Source: Pseudomonas tructae (GTDB lineage Bacteria; Pseudomonadota; Gammaproteobacteria; Pseudomonadales; Pseudomonadaceae). Taken from it: 64,000 nucleotides of DNA. The translations under genes and the position numbers were made by a program. Under the pieces are notes generated by a model. It was given only the letters and a program-made list of their open reading frames with translations. It was not told where the DNA came from and searched no databases. Position 1 is the stretch's first letter. Each line of letters opens with the position of its first letter. The DNA lies in assembly GCF_004214895.1 (NCBI RefSeq), contig NZ_CP035952.1, forward strand, positions 310,001 to 374,000. Direction: 5' to 3'. Of this stretch, positions 44,540 through 57,704 are shown in pieces.

Positions 44540-45913
44540 TTAGAAGAAGCTCAACCCTACATGGAACAGCTTCTCGACGTCACGGATGTACTTCTTATCC
44601 ACAACGAAGAGGATCACGTGGTCGCCAGCTTCGATCACCGTGTCGTCATGGGCGATCAGCACTTCTTCGTCGCGGATGATCGCGCCGATGGTGGTGCCTG
44701 GTGGCAGGGCGATGTCTTCGATGGCCTTGCCGATCACCTTGCTCGACTTCGAGTCACCGTGGGCAATGGCTTCGATGGCCTCGGCCGCCCCGCGGCGCAG
44801 CGAGTGCACGCTGACGATATCGCCGCGGCGCACGTGGGCCAGCAGGGTGCCGATGGTGGCCAGCTGCGGGCTGATGGCGATATCGATTTCGCCACCCTGG
44901 ACCAGATCGACATAGGCCGGGTTGTTGATGATGGTCATCACCTTGCGCGCACCCAGGCGCTTGGCCAGCAGCGAGGACATGATGTTGGCTTCATCATCGT
45001 TGGTCAGGGCCAGGAAGATGTCGGCTTCGGCGATGTTCTCTTCGAGCATCAGGTCGCGGTCCGAGGCACTGCCCTGCAGCACCACGGTGCTTTCCAGGGT
45101 GTCGGACAGGTGGCGGCAACGTGCTGGGTTCATCTCGATGATCTTCACCTGGTAACGGCTTTCGATCGCTTCGGCCAGGCGCTCGCCGATCTGCCCGCCG
45201 CCGGCGATGACCACGCGCTTGTTGGTTTCATCGATGCGACGCAGCTCGCCCATCACCGCACGGATGTGCGCCTTGGCGGCGATGAAGAACACTTCGTCGT
45301 CGGCCTCGATGACCGTGTCGCCTTGCGGCAGGATCGGCCGGTCACGGCGGAAGATCGCAGCTACACGGGTGTCGACATTGGGCATGTGCGCGCGGATCTG
45401 GCGCAGTTGCTGGCCGACCAGCGGCCCGCCGTAGTAGGCCTTGACCGCCACCAACTGGGCCTTGCCTTCGGCGAAGTCGATCACCTGCAGGGCGCCGGGG
45501 TGTTCGATCAAACGCTTGATGTAGTGAGTCACCACCTGCTCGGGGCTGATCAGTACGTCAACCGGTATGGCCTCGTTATCGAACAGCCCGGCGCGGGTCA
45601 GGTAGGCCGATTCGCGTACCCGGGCGATCTTGGTCGGCGTGTGAAACAGGGTGTAGGCGACCTGGCAGGCGACCATGTTGGTTTCGTCGCTGTTGGTCAC
45701 CGCCACCAGCATGTCGGCATCGTCGGCGCCAGCCTGGCGCAGCACGGTCGGGAACGAGGCGCGGCCTTGTACGGTGCGGATGTCCAAGCGATCACCGAGG
45801 TCGCGCAGGCGGTCGCCATCGGTGTCGACCACGGTAATGTCGTTGGCTTCGCTGGCCAGGTGTTCGGCCAGCGTACCGCCGACCTGCCCTGCGCCGAGGA
45901 TGATGATCTTCAT
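44540..45913 (-). CDS. trkA: Trk system potassium uptake protein TrkA
   Basis: Cytoplasmic NAD(H)-binding regulator of the Trk K+ channel. 457 residues, two copies of the RCK-N plus RCK-C unit: [20 protein letters not shown] (about 1-20) and [18 protein letters not shown] (about 233-250), each followed by a TrkA-C domain. The channel gene trkH is not in the window. It lies after rsmB in the def-fmt-rsmB-trkA run found in many gammaproteobacteria. Confidence 0.97.
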   Translation of the reverse strand: MKIIILGAGQVGGTLAEHLASEANDITVVDTDGDRLRDLGDRLDIRTVQGRASFPTVLRQAGADDADMLVAVTNSDETNMVACQVAYTLFHTPTKIARVRESAYLTRAGLFDNEAIPVDVLISPEQVVTHYIKRLIEHPGALQVIDFAEGKAQLVAVKAYYGGPLVGQQLRQIRAHMPNVDTRVAAIFRRDRPILPQGDTVIEADDEVFFIAAKAHIRAVMGELRRIDETNKRVVIAGGGQIGERLAEAIESRYQVKIIEMNPARCRHLSDTLESTVVLQGSASDRDLMLEENIAEADIFLALTNDDEANIMSSLLAKRLGARKVMTIINNPAYVDLVQGGEIDIAISPQLATIGTLLAHVRRGDIVSVHSLRRGAAEAIEAIAHGDSKSSKVIGKAIEDIALPPGTTIGAIIRDEEVLIAHDDTVIEAGDHVILFVVDKKYIRDVEKLFHVGLSFF

Positions 45914-45932
45914 CCGCTGTTCCCTTCTCTTG

Positions 45933-47243
45933 TTATCCGCGCGCGGCGGCGATTTTGATCAGCTTGGCATAGTAGAAGCCGTCGTGTCCGCCTTCCTGGG
46001 CCAGCAACTGGCGGCCATGGGGCTGGCGGATACCGGCCTGGGTCGCCAGGTCGAGCTCGCGGGCACCGGGGGTACGGGCGAGGAAGGCCTCGATGACTTC
46101 GGTGTTTTCCGTCGGCAAGGTCGAACAGGTGGCGTAGAGCAGGATGCCGCCCACTTCCAGGGTTGGCCACAGGGCGTCGAGCAACTCGCCTTGCAGGCTG
46201 GCCAGGGCTGCGATGTCGTCGGCCTGGCGGGTCAGCTTGATGTCCGGATGGCGGCGGATCACACCCGTGGCCGAGCATGGCGCGTCGAGCAGGATGCGCT
46301 GGAAGCCTTTGCCGTCCCACCAACTGGCGGTGTCGCGGGCGTCGCAGGCAATCAACTGGGCGTCGAGGCCAAGGCGGTCGAGATTTTCGCGCACACGGGT
46401 CAGGCGTTTGGCTTCCAGGTCTATGGCGACCACAGCGTCGAGCCCGGCCTGGGCCTCCAGCAGGTGGCAGGTTTTGCCGCCCGGGGCGCAGCAGGCGTCG
46501 AGCACGCGTTGGCCGGGAGCCAGGTCGAGCAGGTCGGCAGCCAGTTGCGCCGCTTCGTCCTGGACGCTGATCCAGCCCTGGTCGAAACCGGGCAGGCCGC
46601 GTACATCGCAGGCCTCGGCGAGCAGGATGCCGTCGCCGCTGAACTGGCATGGCGCCGCCTCGAGGCCAGCTTCACGCAGCAGTTCGAGGTAGGCGTCACG
46701 GCTGTGATGGCGACGGTTGACCCGCAGGATCATCGGCGGGTGGGCATTGTTGGCCGCGCAGATGGCTTCCCATTGCTCGGGCCAGAAGGCCTTGAGCGAC
46801 TTTTGCAGCCAGCGCGGGTGCGCAGTGCGCACGACCGGGTCACGCTCAAGCTCGGCGAGGATCTCGCTGCTTTCGCGTTGCGCACGGCGCAGCACGGCGT
46901 TGAGCAGGCCCTTGGCCCAGGGCTTTTTCAACTTGTCGGCACAGCCAACGGTTTCGCCGATGGCGGCGTGTGCGGGGATGCGCGTGTAGAGCAACTGGTA
47001 CAGGCCGACCAACAGCAGTGCCTCGACGTCGGCATCGGCAGCCTTGAACGGTTTCTGCAGCAGGCGCTCGGCCAGGGCCGACAGCCGTGGCTGCCAGCGC
47101 GCGGTACCGAAGGCCAGGTCCTGGGTCAGGCCACGGTCACGCACTTCGACCTTGTCCAACTGGCCTGGCAGGGAACTGTTCAGCGAGGCTTTGCCATTGA
47201 GTACTGCCGCCAGGGCGCGGGCGGCTGCAAGACGTGGGTTCAT
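45933..47243 (-). CDS. rsmB: 16S rRNA (cytosine967-C5)-methyltransferase
   Basis: Methylates C967 of 16S rRNA. 436 residues. N-terminal NusB-like domain ([18 protein letters not shown]); SAM-binding [19 protein letters not shown] (about 246-264); catalytic Cys in [18 protein letters not shown]. Starts inside the fmt 3' end with a 4-base overlap. Also known as sun. Confidence 0.97.
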   Translation of the reverse strand: MNPRLAAARALAAVLNGKASLNSSLPGQLDKVEVRDRGLTQDLAFGTARWQPRLSALAERLLQKPFKAADADVEALLLVGLYQLLYTRIPAHAAIGETVGCADKLKKPWAKGLLNAVLRRAQRESSEILAELERDPVVRTAHPRWLQKSLKAFWPEQWEAICAANNAHPPMILRVNRRHHSRDAYLELLREAGLEAAPCQFSGDGILLAEACDVRGLPGFDQGWISVQDEAAQLAADLLDLAPGQRVLDACCAPGGKTCHLLEAQAGLDAVVAIDLEAKRLTRVRENLDRLGLDAQLIACDARDTASWWDGKGFQRILLDAPCSATGVIRRHPDIKLTRQADDIAALASLQGELLDALWPTLEVGGILLYATCSTLPTENTEVIEAFLARTPGARELDLATQAGIRQPHGRQLLAQEGGHDGFYYAKLIKIAAARG

Positions 47244-48172
47244 TGGCCAAGCACCGTGCCGATGGCGAACTTCTCACGGCGGCTGTTGAACAAGTCGCTG
47301 AAGTTCAGTGCCTTGCCACCCGGCAGTTGCAGGCGAGTCAGGCACAGGGCCTGATCACCGCAAGCGACGATCAGGCCGTCTTTGCTGGCACCGAGGATCT
47401 CACCCGGAGTACCCGAGCCTGTGGATAAGCTTGCGGCGAGTACCTTCAGCGCTTCACCGTTGAGCGTGCTGTGGCAGATCGGCCATGGGTTGAAGGCGCG
47501 AATCAGGCGTTCCAGCTCAAGTGCCGGGCGAGTCCAGTCCAGGCGTGCTTCGTCTTTGTTCAGTTTGTGTGCATAAGTGGCCAGGCTGTCGTCTTGAACT
47601 TCACCTTGCAGGGTGCCCGCGGCGAGGCCAGCAACAGCCTCAAGCACAGCAGGCGGGCCCATCTGGGCCAGGCGATCGTGCAAGGTGCCACCCGTATCGC
47701 TGGCGCTGATTGGGGTGCTGACCTTGAGCAGCATGGGGCCGGTGTCCAGGCCCGCTTCCATGCGCATTACCGTCACCCCGCTTTCGCTGTCACCGGCCTC
47801 GACCGCGCGCTGGATCGGCGCGGCGCCACGCCAGCGTGGCAGCAGCGAAGCATGGCTGTTGATGCAGCCCAGGCGCGGAATATCCAGTACCGCCTGCGGC
47901 AGGATCAGGCCATAGGCGACCACCACCATCAGGTCGGGCTTGAGGGCGGCCAGTTCTGCTTGTGCCTCGGCATTGCGCAGGGTTGGCGGTTGCAGGACCT
48001 GGATGCCGTTATCCACAGCCAGTTGCTTGACCGCGCTTGGCATCAGTTTTTGCCCTCGACCGGCCGGACGGTCCGGCTGGGTGTAGACCGCCACCACGTC
48101 GTAAGGGCTGTCGATCAGGGCTTTGAGGTGTTCGGCGGCAAACTCTGGGGTGCCTGCGAAGACAATGCGCAT
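47240..48172 (-). CDS. fmt: Methionyl-tRNA formyltransferase
   Basis: Formylates initiator Met-tRNA. 310 residues from the ATG at 48172, giving the family start [20 protein letters not shown]-10-formyl-THF binding and catalytic stretch [20 protein letters not shown] (about 108-127). A longer frame to 48211 crosses the terminator upstream and is not used. Perfect DnaA boxes lie at 47420 and 48009. Confidence 0.97.
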   Translation of the reverse strand: MRIVFAGTPEFAAEHLKALIDSPYDVVAVYTQPDRPAGRGQKLMPSAVKQLAVDNGIQVLQPPTLRNAEAQAELAALKPDLMVVVAYGLILPQAVLDIPRLGCINSHASLLPRWRGAAPIQRAVEAGDSESGVTVMRMEAGLDTGPMLLKVSTPISASDTGGTLHDRLAQMGPPAVLEAVAGLAAGTLQGEVQDDSLATYAHKLNKDEARLDWTRPALELERLIRAFNPWPICHSTLNGEALKVLAASLSTGSGTPGEILGASKDGLIVACGDQALCLTRLQLPGGKALNFSDLFNSRREKFAIGTVLGQ

Positions 48173-48181
48173 GGAGTTCTC

Positions 48182-48217
48182 GCTTAAAAAGAAAAAGGCT
48201 TGCCGGAGCAAGCCTTT
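48182..48217 (-). terminator. Rho-independent terminator or attenuator between def and fmt
   Basis: A perfect 10-bp stem AAAGGCTTGC / GCAAGCCTTT (48194-48203, 48208-48217) with a 4-base loop, followed on the minus strand by TTTTTCTTTTT. It lies only about 10 bp before the fmt start, so fmt needs read-through or its own start signals. Confidence 0.85.
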
Positions 48218-48229
48218 GGGAAGAGGAGA

Positions 48230-48736
48230 TCAAGCTTGCTGGCGGTGCTGCTTTTCCAGCTTCTTCTTGATCCGGTCGCGTTTGAGCGTCGACAGGTAGT
48301 CAACGAACAGCTTGCCGTTGAGATGGTCGCATTCGTGCTGGATGCACACTGCCAGCAGGCCTTCGGCGATCAGTTCGTACGGCTTGCCGTCGCGATCCAG
48401 CGCCTTGACCTTGACCCGCACCGGGCGATCGACGTTCTCGTAGAAGCCGGGTACCGACAGGCAGCCTTCCTGGTACTGATCCATTTCGTCGGTCAGCATC
48501 TCCAGCTCCGGGTTGATGAACACCCGCGGCTCGCTGCGATCTTCGCTCAGGTCCATGACCACGATGCGCTTGTGCACGTTGATTTGGGTGGCGGCGAGGC
48601 CGATACCAGGGGCTTCGTACATGGTTTCAAACATGTCATCGATCAACTGGCGAACGCCGTCGTCGACTTCGGTCACCGGTTTGGCGATGGTGCGAAGGCG
48701 CGGGTCCGGGAATTCGAGGATGTTCAGAATGGCCAT
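48230..48736 (-). CDS. def: Peptide deformylase
   Basis: Removes the N-formyl group from new proteins. 168 residues from the ATG at 48736 ([20 protein letters not shown]). All three motifs are intact: [16 protein letters not shown] and the metal site [12 protein letters not shown]. Upstream frame to 48862 has no family sequence. It is divergent from dprA. Confidence 0.97.
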   Translation of the reverse strand: MAILNILEFPDPRLRTIAKPVTEVDDGVRQLIDDMFETMYEAPGIGLAATQINVHKRIVVMDLSEDRSEPRVFINPELEMLTDEMDQYQEGCLSVPGFYENVDRPVRVKVKALDRDGKPYELIAEGLLAVCIQHECDHLNGKLFVDYLSTLKRDRIKKKLEKQHRQQA

Positions 48737-48977
48737 AAGCGTATGAGCTGCACTGTGCGATGAATTACAAACATGAGTACACATAATAAAGGGATTCGGC
48801 GCATTCGGCACCTGGCAAAGGTCAGCTAAGGTTTCAGGGTGCTTTTCCAGCCGTGGCCGCAAGCCCGAAGGGATGCCTGCGAGGGAAATTCTTCAACCGG
48901 TTGTCAAAGTATTATCAACAGAGTTATCCACAGCTTTTTCACGGCTGGCCCAGGCTGTCCGATCAAGGATGATCGTC
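48737..48977. promoter_or_regulatory. def-dprA divergent intergenic region
   Basis: 241 bases with no gene. It must hold promoters for both genes. A perfect DnaA box TTATCCACA lies at 48924-48932, next to a related TTATCAACA at 48912. In P. aeruginosa, as remembered, a LysM-domain gene stands between def and dprA; no trace of it is seen here. Confidence 0.5.
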
Positions 48978-50078
48978 ATGTCGCAACCCTTATCGCCGGC
49001 GTGCTCTCCCGCCGAACTCGAAGCGCGCTTGCGCCTGCATTTGCTGCCGTCCCTGGGACCGCGGCGTTTTCACACATTGATCCAGGCCTTCGGCAGTGCC
49101 TCGGCGGCACTCAGTGCACCGGCCACGGCCTGGCGTGCGCTGGGCGTGCCTGCGCAGAGCAGCGATGGCCGGCGCAGCCATGAAGTGCGGGACGGCGCGG
49201 CAGCGGCAATGCGCTGGCTAGAGGCCCGCGACCAACATTTGCTGATGTGGGACGACCCTGGCTACCCGGGTTTGCTGGCTGAACTTGAGGACGCCCCGCC
49301 TTTGCTTTTCATAGCCGGCAACCCGGCCATTCTGGAAAAACCACAATTGGCGATCGTCGGCAGCCGCAGGGCTTTGATGCCGTCGCTCGATACCGCCGCG
49401 GCCTTCTCGCGCAGCCTCGCCCGAGGTGGCTTTGTCATCACCAGCGGCCTGGCCCTGGGGGTCGATGGCGCTGCGCATCAGGCTGCCCTGGAGGTTGGCG
49501 GGCAGACGATCGGCGTGTTGGGCACCGGCCTGCAAAAACTTTATCCACAGCGGCACAGGGCGCTGGCGGCGGCAATGATCGATCAAGGCAGTGCCGTGCT
49601 CTCCGAGTTTCCGCTGGATACCGGGCCTGTGGCTGGGAATTTTCCCCGGCGTAACCGGATCATCAGCGGCCTGTCGCTGGGGGTGCTGGTGGTCGAGGCT
49701 AGCCTCGCCAGTGGCTCGCTGATTACCGCGCGCCTGGCCGCCGAGCAAGGTCGGGAGGTGTACGCCATTCCTGGCTCGATTCATCATCCGGGCTCCAAAG
49801 GCTGTCACCAACTGATCCGCGACGGTGCCTTGCTGGTAGAAACCGTCGAACAGATCGTCGAAACCCTGCAGGGTTGGCAGCGCTTGCCGCCGTTGCAATC
49901 GGCGGTCAGCGCCAGCCACCCCCTGGTCGAGCTGTTGCTGGCCGCGCCGCAGACCACCGAGGGCCTGGCCAGCAGCAGCGGCTGGCCGTTACCCAGGGTA
50001 CTGGCGGCGCTGACCGAGCTGGAACTGGCTGGCAGGATCTGTAGTGAAGCCGGGCGTTGGTTTGCCCGGCCCGGCTAA
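48978..50078 (+). CDS. dprA: DNA-processing protein DprA
   Basis: Loads RecA on single-stranded DNA during natural transformation. 366 residues. N-terminal helix-hairpin region ([23 protein letters not shown]), Rossmann core with [47 protein letters not shown] (about 125-170), [12 protein letters not shown], and a C-terminal winged-helix domain. The ATG at 48978 has AAGGA 8 bases upstream; an ATG 9 bases earlier has no site. A perfect DnaA box lies at 49541. Confidence 0.95.
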   Translation: MSQPLSPACSPAELEARLRLHLLPSLGPRRFHTLIQAFGSASAALSAPATAWRALGVPAQSSDGRRSHEVRDGAAAAMRWLEARDQHLLMWDDPGYPGLLAELEDAPPLLFIAGNPAILEKPQLAIVGSRRALMPSLDTAAAFSRSLARGGFVITSGLALGVDGAAHQAALEVGGQTIGVLGTGLQKLYPQRHRALAAAMIDQGSAVLSEFPLDTGPVAGNFPRRNRIISGLSLGVLVVEASLASGSLITARLAAEQGREVYAIPGSIHHPGSKGCHQLIRDGALLVETVEQIVETLQGWQRLPPLQSAVSASHPLVELLLAAPQTTEGLASSSGWPLPRVLAALTELELAGRICSEAGRWFARPG

Positions 50079-50115
50079 GTACACTGCTCATATGCCTTTA
50101 TGCGGAGTGAGAGCA

Positions 50116-50673
50116 ATGGTGAGCTGTTGGCGTGTGCAACAAGCCGCGCGTGAAATTCGGGCCGGTGCAGTGATTGCCTACCCGACCGAGGCGGTCTGGG
50201 GCCTGGGCTGTGACCCGTGGAACGAAGAAGCGGTGGATCGCCTGCTGGCGATCAAGTCGCGTTCGGTCGACAAAGGGTTGATCCTGATCGCCGATAATAT
50301 CCGCCAGTTCGACTTTCTTTTCGAGGATTTCCCCCAAACCTGGCTGGACCGCATGTCTGCAACCTGGCCGGGACCGAACACCTGGCTGGTGCCGCATCAG
50401 AACCTGCTGCCAGAGTGGATTACCGGCGTGCATGACACCGTCGCCCTGCGTGTCAGCGATCACCCGGTGGTGCGTGACTTGTGTGCGCTGGTCGGGCCAT
50501 TGGTATCGACTTCGGCCAACCCCCAGGGACGTCCTGCGGCCAAGTCGCGTTTGCGCGTCGAGCAGTATTTCCGTGGTCAATTGGACTTGGTCTTGGGTGG
50601 CGCCCTGGGCGGGCGGCGTAATCCCAGTGTGATTCGTGACCTGGCGACCGGGGAAGTGGTGCGGGCGGGATAA
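50116..50673 (+). CDS. tsaC: L-threonylcarbamoyladenylate synthase (YrdC type)
   Basis: Makes threonylcarbamoyl-AMP for the t6A modification of ANN-reading tRNAs. 185 residues, the short TsaC form. Family sequence [25 protein letters not shown] (about 20-44), KGLILIADN, and [15 protein letters not shown]. The ATG at 50116 with GGAGTGAGAG upstream is chosen; the longer frame lies inside dprA. It follows dprA by 37 bp. Confidence 0.95.
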   Translation: MVSCWRVQQAAREIRAGAVIAYPTEAVWGLGCDPWNEEAVDRLLAIKSRSVDKGLILIADNIRQFDFLFEDFPQTWLDRMSATWPGPNTWLVPHQNLLPEWITGVHDTVALRVSDHPVVRDLCALVGPLVSTSANPQGRPAAKSRLRVEQYFRGQLDLVLGGALGGRRNPSVIRDLATGEVVRAG

Positions 50674-50678
50674 GCCTT

Positions 50679-50714
50679 ATCGCGGGGCATGTGGGAGCGG
50701 GCTTGCCCCGCGAT
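50679..50714. repeat. REP element (inverted pair)
   Basis: ATCGCGGGGCA and TGCCCCGCGAT enclose GTGGGAGCGGGCT: a REP palindrome between the convergent tsaC and qor. It may also act as a transcription stop. Confidence 0.8.
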
Positions 50715-50729
50715 CGACTCACCACCGAT

Positions 50730-52765
<2,036 letters not shown>

Positions 52766-52819
52766 GCGGCTGTGGATAACTTCTCGGCCCTGCCCGACCT
52801 TGACCTAGGAACCGCGTGA

Positions 52820-53644
52820 ATGGACCAGTACGTTGTATTCGGCAACCCGATCGGCCACAGCAAGTCGCCGCTGATCCACCGCCTGTTCGCCGACCAGACC
52901 GGCCAGCAGCTGGAGTACAACACCCTGCTGGCGCCGCTGGACGATTTCAGCATGTGTGCCCAGGGCTTTTTCAAGCAGGGCCTGGGCGCCAATGTCACCG
53001 TGCCATTCAAGGAAGAAGCCTATCGCCTGGTCGATAGCCTGACGCCGCGGGCCAAACGCGCGGGGGCGGTAAACACCCTGAGCAAACTGGCCGACGGCAG
53101 CCTGCAGGGCGACAACACCGATGGTGCCGGGCTGGTGCGCGACCTTACCGTCAACGCCGGTGTGCAACTGAGCGGCAAGCGAATCTTGCTGCTCGGTGCT
53201 GGCGGCGCAGTTCGCGGGGTGCTGGAACCCTTGCTCGCGCAGAACCCCGCGTCGCTGGTGATCGCCAATCGCACAGTGGAAAAGGCCGAGCAACTGGCCC
53301 GTGAGTTCGCCGACCTCGGGCCGGTGGCTGCCAGCGGCTTCAGCTGGTTGCAAGAGCCGGTCGACCTGATCATCAACGCCACCTCCGCGAGCCTTGCCGG
53401 CGAGCTGCCGCCGATTGCCGCCAGCCTGATCGAGCCCGGCAAAACCGTGTGCTACGACATGATGTATGGCAAGGAGCCGACACCCTTCTGCCGCTGGGCC
53501 AGCGAGCACCAGGCCGCCAAGGTCCTGGATGGTCTGGGCATGCTCGCCGAGCAGGCTGCCGAAGCGTTCTTCATCTGGCGCGGCGTTCGCCCGGATACCG
53601 GTCCGGTACTGGATGAGCTGCGCCGCCAGCTCGCCCGCGGCTAA
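52820..53644 (+). CDS. aroE: Shikimate dehydrogenase (NADP+)
   Basis: Reduces 3-dehydroshikimate to shikimate for aromatic amino acids. 274 residues. Substrate-binding [14 protein letters not shown] (about 5-18), catalytic Lys in [28 protein letters not shown] fold [18 protein letters not shown] and NRTVEKAE. The order hemF-aroE is standard in pseudomonads. Confidence 0.97.
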   Translation: MDQYVVFGNPIGHSKSPLIHRLFADQTGQQLEYNTLLAPLDDFSMCAQGFFKQGLGANVTVPFKEEAYRLVDSLTPRAKRAGAVNTLSKLADGSLQGDNTDGAGLVRDLTVNAGVQLSGKRILLLGAGGAVRGVLEPLLAQNPASLVIANRTVEKAEQLAREFADLGPVAASGFSWLQEPVDLIINATSASLAGELPPIAASLIEPGKTVCYDMMYGKEPTPFCRWASEHQAAKVLDGLGMLAEQAAEAFFIWRGVRPDTGPVLDELRRQLARG

Positions 53645-53807
53645 TCCTCAAAGTGGATCGGGCAGTTCGCTGCCCTTTCGAGCTTGTGCACTCGGGTGCA
53701 AGCCGCAGCAGAAGACAAGGTTCACCTGTTCGCCTGCCGGCGTATAGTTGCGGGTGAAGATTTACCCGTGCAATGTGCCGCAGGTTCGTCGTGATTCAGG
53801 AGTTTTC
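53645..53807. other. aroE downstream region
   Basis: About 160 bases with no gene. It holds a partly paired stretch GCTTGTGCAC / GTGCAAGC (53682-53702) without a T run, so a weak terminator at best, and the leader of the next gene. Confidence 0.35.
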
Positions 53808-54137
53808 GTGCAGAGGATCAAGGGTTATCACGCGCATATTTACTATGACGCCAGCACCATGGAACAAGCCCGGCAATTGTGCGAACAAGCCGCGCAGCTG
53901 TTTCCGGTGAGCATGGGGCGAATGCACCAGAAGCCCGTCGGGCCGCACCCGGACTGGAGCTGCCAGTTGGCGTTCGGGCCTGAGGTGGTGGGCGTGGTGT
54001 TGCCTTGGCTGGCGTTGTATCGCCATGGGCTGGTGGTGTTTCTGCACCCGCTGACCGGCGATGATCTGGTCGATCATCGCGATTATGCGATCTGGATGGG
54101 GGCGGTGCGGCCGCTGGATCTGACAATATTCAAGTAG
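53808..54137 (+). CDS. DOPA 4,5-dioxygenase family protein
   Basis: 109 residues. Small vicinal-oxygen-chelate-like fold with His-rich conserved segments KGYHAHIYYDAST (about 5-17), GPHPDWSCQLAF and LVVFLHPLTGDDLVDH, which match proteins named after fungal/plant DOPA dioxygenase. The bacterial substrate is unknown. The GTG at 53808 has CAGGAG 6-7 bases upstream; a longer frame to 53748 adds no conserved sequence. It stands alone between aroE and trpA, followed by a REP. Confidence 0.82.
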   Translation: MQRIKGYHAHIYYDASTMEQARQLCEQAAQLFPVSMGRMHQKPVGPHPDWSCQLAFGPEVVGVVLPWLALYRHGLVVFLHPLTGDDLVDHRDYAIWMGAVRPLDLTIFK

Positions 54138-54192
54138 GAGCGGGCTTGCCCCGCGATTGCGATCTGTCTGATGGACCGCATTCGCGGGGCAA
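54134..54192. repeat. REP pair
   Basis: GTAGGAGCGGGCTTGCCCCG and CGATT (54134-54158), with a partial inverted partner TTCGCGGGGCAATG (54181-54194), lying between the convergent dioxygenase-like gene and trpA. Confidence 0.75.
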
Positions 54193-54195
54193 TGA

Positions 54196-55008
54196 TCAGG
54201 CCTTGCGCGCGCCCCGCACACCCTGGGCCAGCGCCGAGCACAGCTCGAGCACATCACCCACGGCCTGCTCGGCGGTTTTGGCATTGGCAATCTTGTCGAC
54301 CAATGCCGAACCGACCACTACACCCTCCGCCAGTTTGGCGATCGCCGCGGCCTGCTCTGGCGTGCGGATACCGAAGCCGACGCTGATTGGCAGGTCGGTG
54401 TGCCGGCGCAGGCGCTCGATGGCGCTGCTGACATGCTCGGTGGTCGCGGAACCGGCACCGGTGACACCGGCAACCGAGACGTAGTAGACGAACCCGGAGC
54501 TGCGCTCGAGCACGCGCGGCAGGCGCACGTCGTCGGTGGTCGGGGTGGTCAGGCGGATGAAATCGATGCCTGCGGCCTGGGCCGGGGTGGCCAGTTCAGC
54601 ATCGTGCTCCGGTGGCAGGTCGACGATGATCAGGCCGTCCACGCCCACGGCCTTGGCCTGGGCCACGAAAGCCTCGACACCAAAACGGTGAATCGGATTG
54701 TAGTAGCCCATCAGCACGATCGGCGTGGTTTGGTTGTCGATGCGAAACTCGCGAACCATCTGCAGGGTTTTTGCCAGGGTCTGGCCGGCGTCCAGGGCGC
54801 GCAGGGTCGCCAGCTGGATGGCCACGCCATCGGCCATGGGGTCGGTGAACGGCATACCCAGCTCGATCACATCGGCACCGGCGGCCGGCAGGCCTTTGAG
54901 GATCGCCAGCGAGGCGTCGTAGCCAGGGTCGCCTGCGGTGATGAAGGTGACCAGTGCGGAGCGGCCTTCGGCTTTAAGCTCGGCGAAGCGTTGTTCTAGA
55001 CGGCTCAT
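54196..55008 (-). CDS. trpA: Tryptophan synthase alpha subunit
   Basis: Cleaves indole-3-glycerol phosphate to indole and G3P. 270 residues from the ATG at 55008 ([27 protein letters not shown]). Catalytic Glu/Asp in [16 protein letters not shown] (about 46-61) and [12 protein letters not shown]. The start overlaps the trpB stop by 4 bases. The end reaches a REP. Confidence 0.97.
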   Translation of the reverse strand: MSRLEQRFAELKAEGRSALVTFITAGDPGYDASLAILKGLPAAGADVIELGMPFTDPMADGVAIQLATLRALDAGQTLAKTLQMVREFRIDNQTTPIVLMGYYNPIHRFGVEAFVAQAKAVGVDGLIIVDLPPEHDAELATPAQAAGIDFIRLTTPTTDDVRLPRVLERSSGFVYYVSVAGVTGAGSATTEHVSSAIERLRRHTDLPISVGFGIRTPEQAAAIAKLAEGVVVGSALVDKIANAKTAEQAVGDVLELCSALAQGVRGARKA

Positions 55009-56222
55009 GCCTGTTTCTCCTGGGCAGCCATATGGCTCATCACGGTTTGCATGTCTTTGTCGCCGCGCCCGGACAGGCACACCACCATCAGGTGATCCTT
55101 GGGCAGGGTCGGTGCGCGTTTGATGGCTTCGGCCAGGGCGTGGGAGGTTTCCAGGGCCGGAATGATGCCTTCCAGGCGGCAGGTGGTGTGGAACGCCGCC
55201 AGGGCTTCGTCGTCGGTGATGCTGACGTACTCGACGCGCTTCACTTCGTGCAACCAGGCGTGTTCAGGGCCGATACCCGGATAATCCAGGCCTGCGGAAA
55301 TCGAGTGGGCATCGGTGATCTGGCCGTCAGCGTCCTGCAACAGATAGGTGCGGTTGCCGTGCAGTACGCCCGGTACGCCACCATTGAGGCTGGCAGCATG
55401 CTTGTCGGTGTCGACACCATGGCCACCAGCTTCGACGCCGATGATCTGTACGCTGGCATCATCGAGGAAATCGTGGAACAGGCCCATGGCATTGGAACCG
55501 CCACCGACGCAGGCGATCAGGCTGTCGGGCAGGCGCCCTTCCTTGGCCTGCAACTGCTCGCGGGTTTCTTTGCCGATGATCGACTGGAAGTCGCGAACCA
55601 TGGCCGGGTAAGGGTGCGGGCCCGCCACGGTACCGATCAGGTAGAAGGTGTCGTCGACGTTGGTGACCCAGTCGCGCAGGGCTTCGTTCATCGCATCCTT
55701 GAGGGTGCCGGTACCGGCGGTCACTGGCACGATTTCGGCGCCCAGCAGCTTCATGCGAAACACGTTGGCCTGCTGACGCTCGATGTCGGTGGCGCCCATA
55801 TAGATAACGCACGGCAGGCCGAAGCGCGCAGCGACCGTGGCAGTGGCCACGCCGTGCATGCCGGCGCCGGTTTCAGCGATCAGGCGTTTTTTACCCATGC
55901 GCTTGGCCAGCAGTACCTGGCCGATGCAGTTGTTCACCTTGTGCGCGCCGGTGTGGTTGAGCTCTTCACGCTTGAAGAAAATCTTCGCGCCGCCGCAGTG
56001 TTCAGTCAGGCGTTCGGCGAAGTACAGCGGGTTTGGCCGGCCAATATAATCGCGCTGAAAGTACGCCAGTTGCTCGAGAAACGCCGGGTCGGCCTTGGCT
56101 GCCTCGTATTCACGGGCAAGGTCGAGCACCAGCGGCATCAGGGTTTCTGCCACGTAGCGGCCGCCGAATGCGCCAAACAGGCCATTGGCATCGGGGCCGG
56201 CGCGGAAGTTGGTCTGGGTCAT
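55005..56222 (-). CDS. trpB: Tryptophan synthase beta subunit
   Basis: Joins indole and serine to give tryptophan, PLP-dependent. 405 residues. PLP Lys in [15 protein letters not shown] (about residue 90), the Gly-rich phosphate site [10 protein letters not shown] and [15 protein letters not shown]. It is divergent from trpI, whose product activates it in pseudomonads when indoleglycerol phosphate accumulates. Confidence 0.98.
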   Translation of the reverse strand: MTQTNFRAGPDANGLFGAFGGRYVAETLMPLVLDLAREYEAAKADPAFLEQLAYFQRDYIGRPNPLYFAERLTEHCGGAKIFFKREELNHTGAHKVNNCIGQVLLAKRMGKKRLIAETGAGMHGVATATVAARFGLPCVIYMGATDIERQQANVFRMKLLGAEIVPVTAGTGTLKDAMNEALRDWVTNVDDTFYLIGTVAGPHPYPAMVRDFQSIIGKETREQLQAKEGRLPDSLIACVGGGSNAMGLFHDFLDDASVQIIGVEAGGHGVDTDKHAASLNGGVPGVLHGNRTYLLQDADGQITDAHSISAGLDYPGIGPEHAWLHEVKRVEYVSITDDEALAAFHTTCRLEGIIPALETSHALAEAIKRAPTLPKDHLMVVCLSGRGDKDMQTVMSHMAAQEKQA

Positions 56223-56331
56223 GGGTCGCTCCAGGGCGGTAGTGAAGTCAGGAATGGCTTTACTCTAACCACCACACGCGCCGCTGAAAACCGATAAGAT
56301 TGCTACAACCTGTCAGGAAAACTCACACGTT
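56223..56331. promoter_or_regulatory. trpB-trpI divergent control region with TrpI site
   Basis: 109 bases. On the trpB strand GTGAG-TTTTC-CTGAC (56326-56312) matches the hyphenated dyad recalled for TrpI site I of P. aeruginosa and P. putida. It lies just before the trpI start, so binding would both repress trpI and activate trpBA. Confidence 0.6.
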
Positions 56332-57228
56332 ATGCGCCAGGACCTGCCTCCCCTCAATGCCCTGCGGGCGTTCGAAGCCACTGCCCGGCTCAACAGCGTT
56401 AGCCAGGCGGCCGAGCAGCTGCATGTTACCCATGGCGCGGTTAGCCGGCAGTTGAAGGTGCTTGAAGAGCACCTTGGGGTCGCGCTGTTCGTCAAGGAAG
56501 GGCGCGGCCTTAAACTCACAGATGCCGGCGTGCGCCTGCGCGATGCCAGCAGTGATGCGTTCGAGCGCTTGCGCGGCGTGTGTGCAGAAATCAGCCAGAG
56601 CAGCGCCGATGCGCCATTCGTCCTCGGCTGCTCCGGCAGCCTGCTGGCCCGCTGGTTTATCCCGCGGCTGGGCCGGCTCAAGGCGGACTTGCCGCAATTG
56701 CGCCTGCACCTGTCGGCCGGTGAAGGCGACCTCGACCCGCGCCGGCCCGGGCTGGATGCCCTGTTGGTGTTTGCCGAGCCGCCGTGGCCGGCCGACATGC
56801 AGGTGCACGTGCTGGCCCAGGAGCACATTGGCCCGGTGCTCAGCCCGCATTTCCCCGGGTTCAACCGCTTGCAGCAGGCACCGGCGCAGGCGCTGCTGGC
56901 CGAGACCTTGTTGCAGACCACCTCGCGCCCGCAAGCCTGGCCGAACTGGGCCGCGCAGCAAGGTATAGACCCGCAGGCGCTGCGCTACGGGCAGGACTTT
57001 GAGCATCTGTATTACTTGCTGGAAGCGGCAGTAGCCGGGCTGGGTGTGGCCATTGCCCCGCAACCGCTGGTAGCCGACGACTTGCGCGCCGGGCGTCTGG
57101 CCGCACCGTGGGGGTTTTGCCAGACCCGGGCCGCGCTGGCCCTGTGGGTGCCGCGACGCGCCGCAGACGGGCGCGCCGAGCAACTGGCTGGCTGGTTGCG
57201 CGATGAGCTTGCGCGCCAGGTCGCTTAG
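56332..57228 (+). CDS. trpI: LysR-family activator of trpBA
   Basis: 298 residues. HTH of the GcvA/TrpI type at the N-terminus: [45 protein letters not shown] (about 5-49), then the effector domain that binds indoleglycerol phosphate in studied pseudomonads. Divergent from trpBA, as in P. aeruginosa. The stop overlaps the stop of the convergent DUF883 gene by 4 bases. Confidence 0.93.
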   Translation: MRQDLPPLNALRAFEATARLNSVSQAAEQLHVTHGAVSRQLKVLEEHLGVALFVKEGRGLKLTDAGVRLRDASSDAFERLRGVCAEISQSSADAPFVLGCSGSLLARWFIPRLGRLKADLPQLRLHLSAGEGDLDPRRPGLDALLVFAEPPWPADMQVHVLAQEHIGPVLSPHFPGFNRLQQAPAQALLAETLLQTTSRPQAWPNWAAQQGIDPQALRYGQDFEHLYYLLEAAVAGLGVAIAPQPLVADDLRAGRLAAPWGFCQTRAALALWVPRRAADGRAEQLAGWLRDELARQVA

Positions 57229-57551
57229 TGACTGCGTCTGCACATCAGGTACGCCGCCAGCAGGCCAAGGGCGCCAACCGCGACACCGGCAGTGGCCCAA
57301 GGGTGCTCCTGAGCGTAGTCACGGGTGGCCAAGCCGGTTTCACGGGTCTTGGTCTTCACCTCTTCATAGGCATCGCTGAGCAGGCTGCGCGAATGGCGAA
57401 GGGCATTCTCGGCGTTGCCCTTGAGCGTCTTCAGGGTCTTGCGCGACTCGTCCGAGGCATCGTCCTTGAGGCTTTCCAGTGACTTGAGCAGGCTTTCGAT
57501 CTCGGCTTCCATGCTTTGCAGCGAAGCTTTACGCAGCGAGGTGTTGGCCAT
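57225..57551 (-). CDS. DUF883 (ElaB/YqjD-like) inner-membrane-anchored protein
   Basis: 108 residues. A long charged amphipathic helix (about 10-75) ends in one C-terminal membrane helix ([24 protein letters not shown]). E. coli relatives are stationary-phase proteins that tether ribosomes to the membrane; the same role here is inferred. Arg/His at the end is typical of the tail anchor. Convergent with trpI. Confidence 0.85.
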   Translation of the reverse strand: MANTSLRKASLQSMEAEIESLLKSLESLKDDASDESRKTLKTLKGNAENALRHSRSLLSDAYEEVKTKTRETGLATRDYAQEHPWATAGVAVGALGLLAAYLMCRRSH

Positions 57552-57704
57552 GGTGACTCTCCTTCGAGGTTGAGTTGAGCTGTGTAGGTTCCGACTACAG
57601 GGCGCCGGGAAAGTGCAGTCGAACTTTTGGCGGCATTTACCTCTGGCAGGTAAAAAAGCCCGGCACTGCTAGGCTCTATCTCATGTTCAAAAAGGAGATT
57701 GCCC
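57552..57704. promoter_or_regulatory. Divergent control region, DUF883 gene / dodecin
   Basis: 153 bases. The dodecin ribosome binding site AAAGGAG lies at 57691-57697. Promoters for both genes should be here; none is close enough to consensus to place. Confidence 0.4.
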
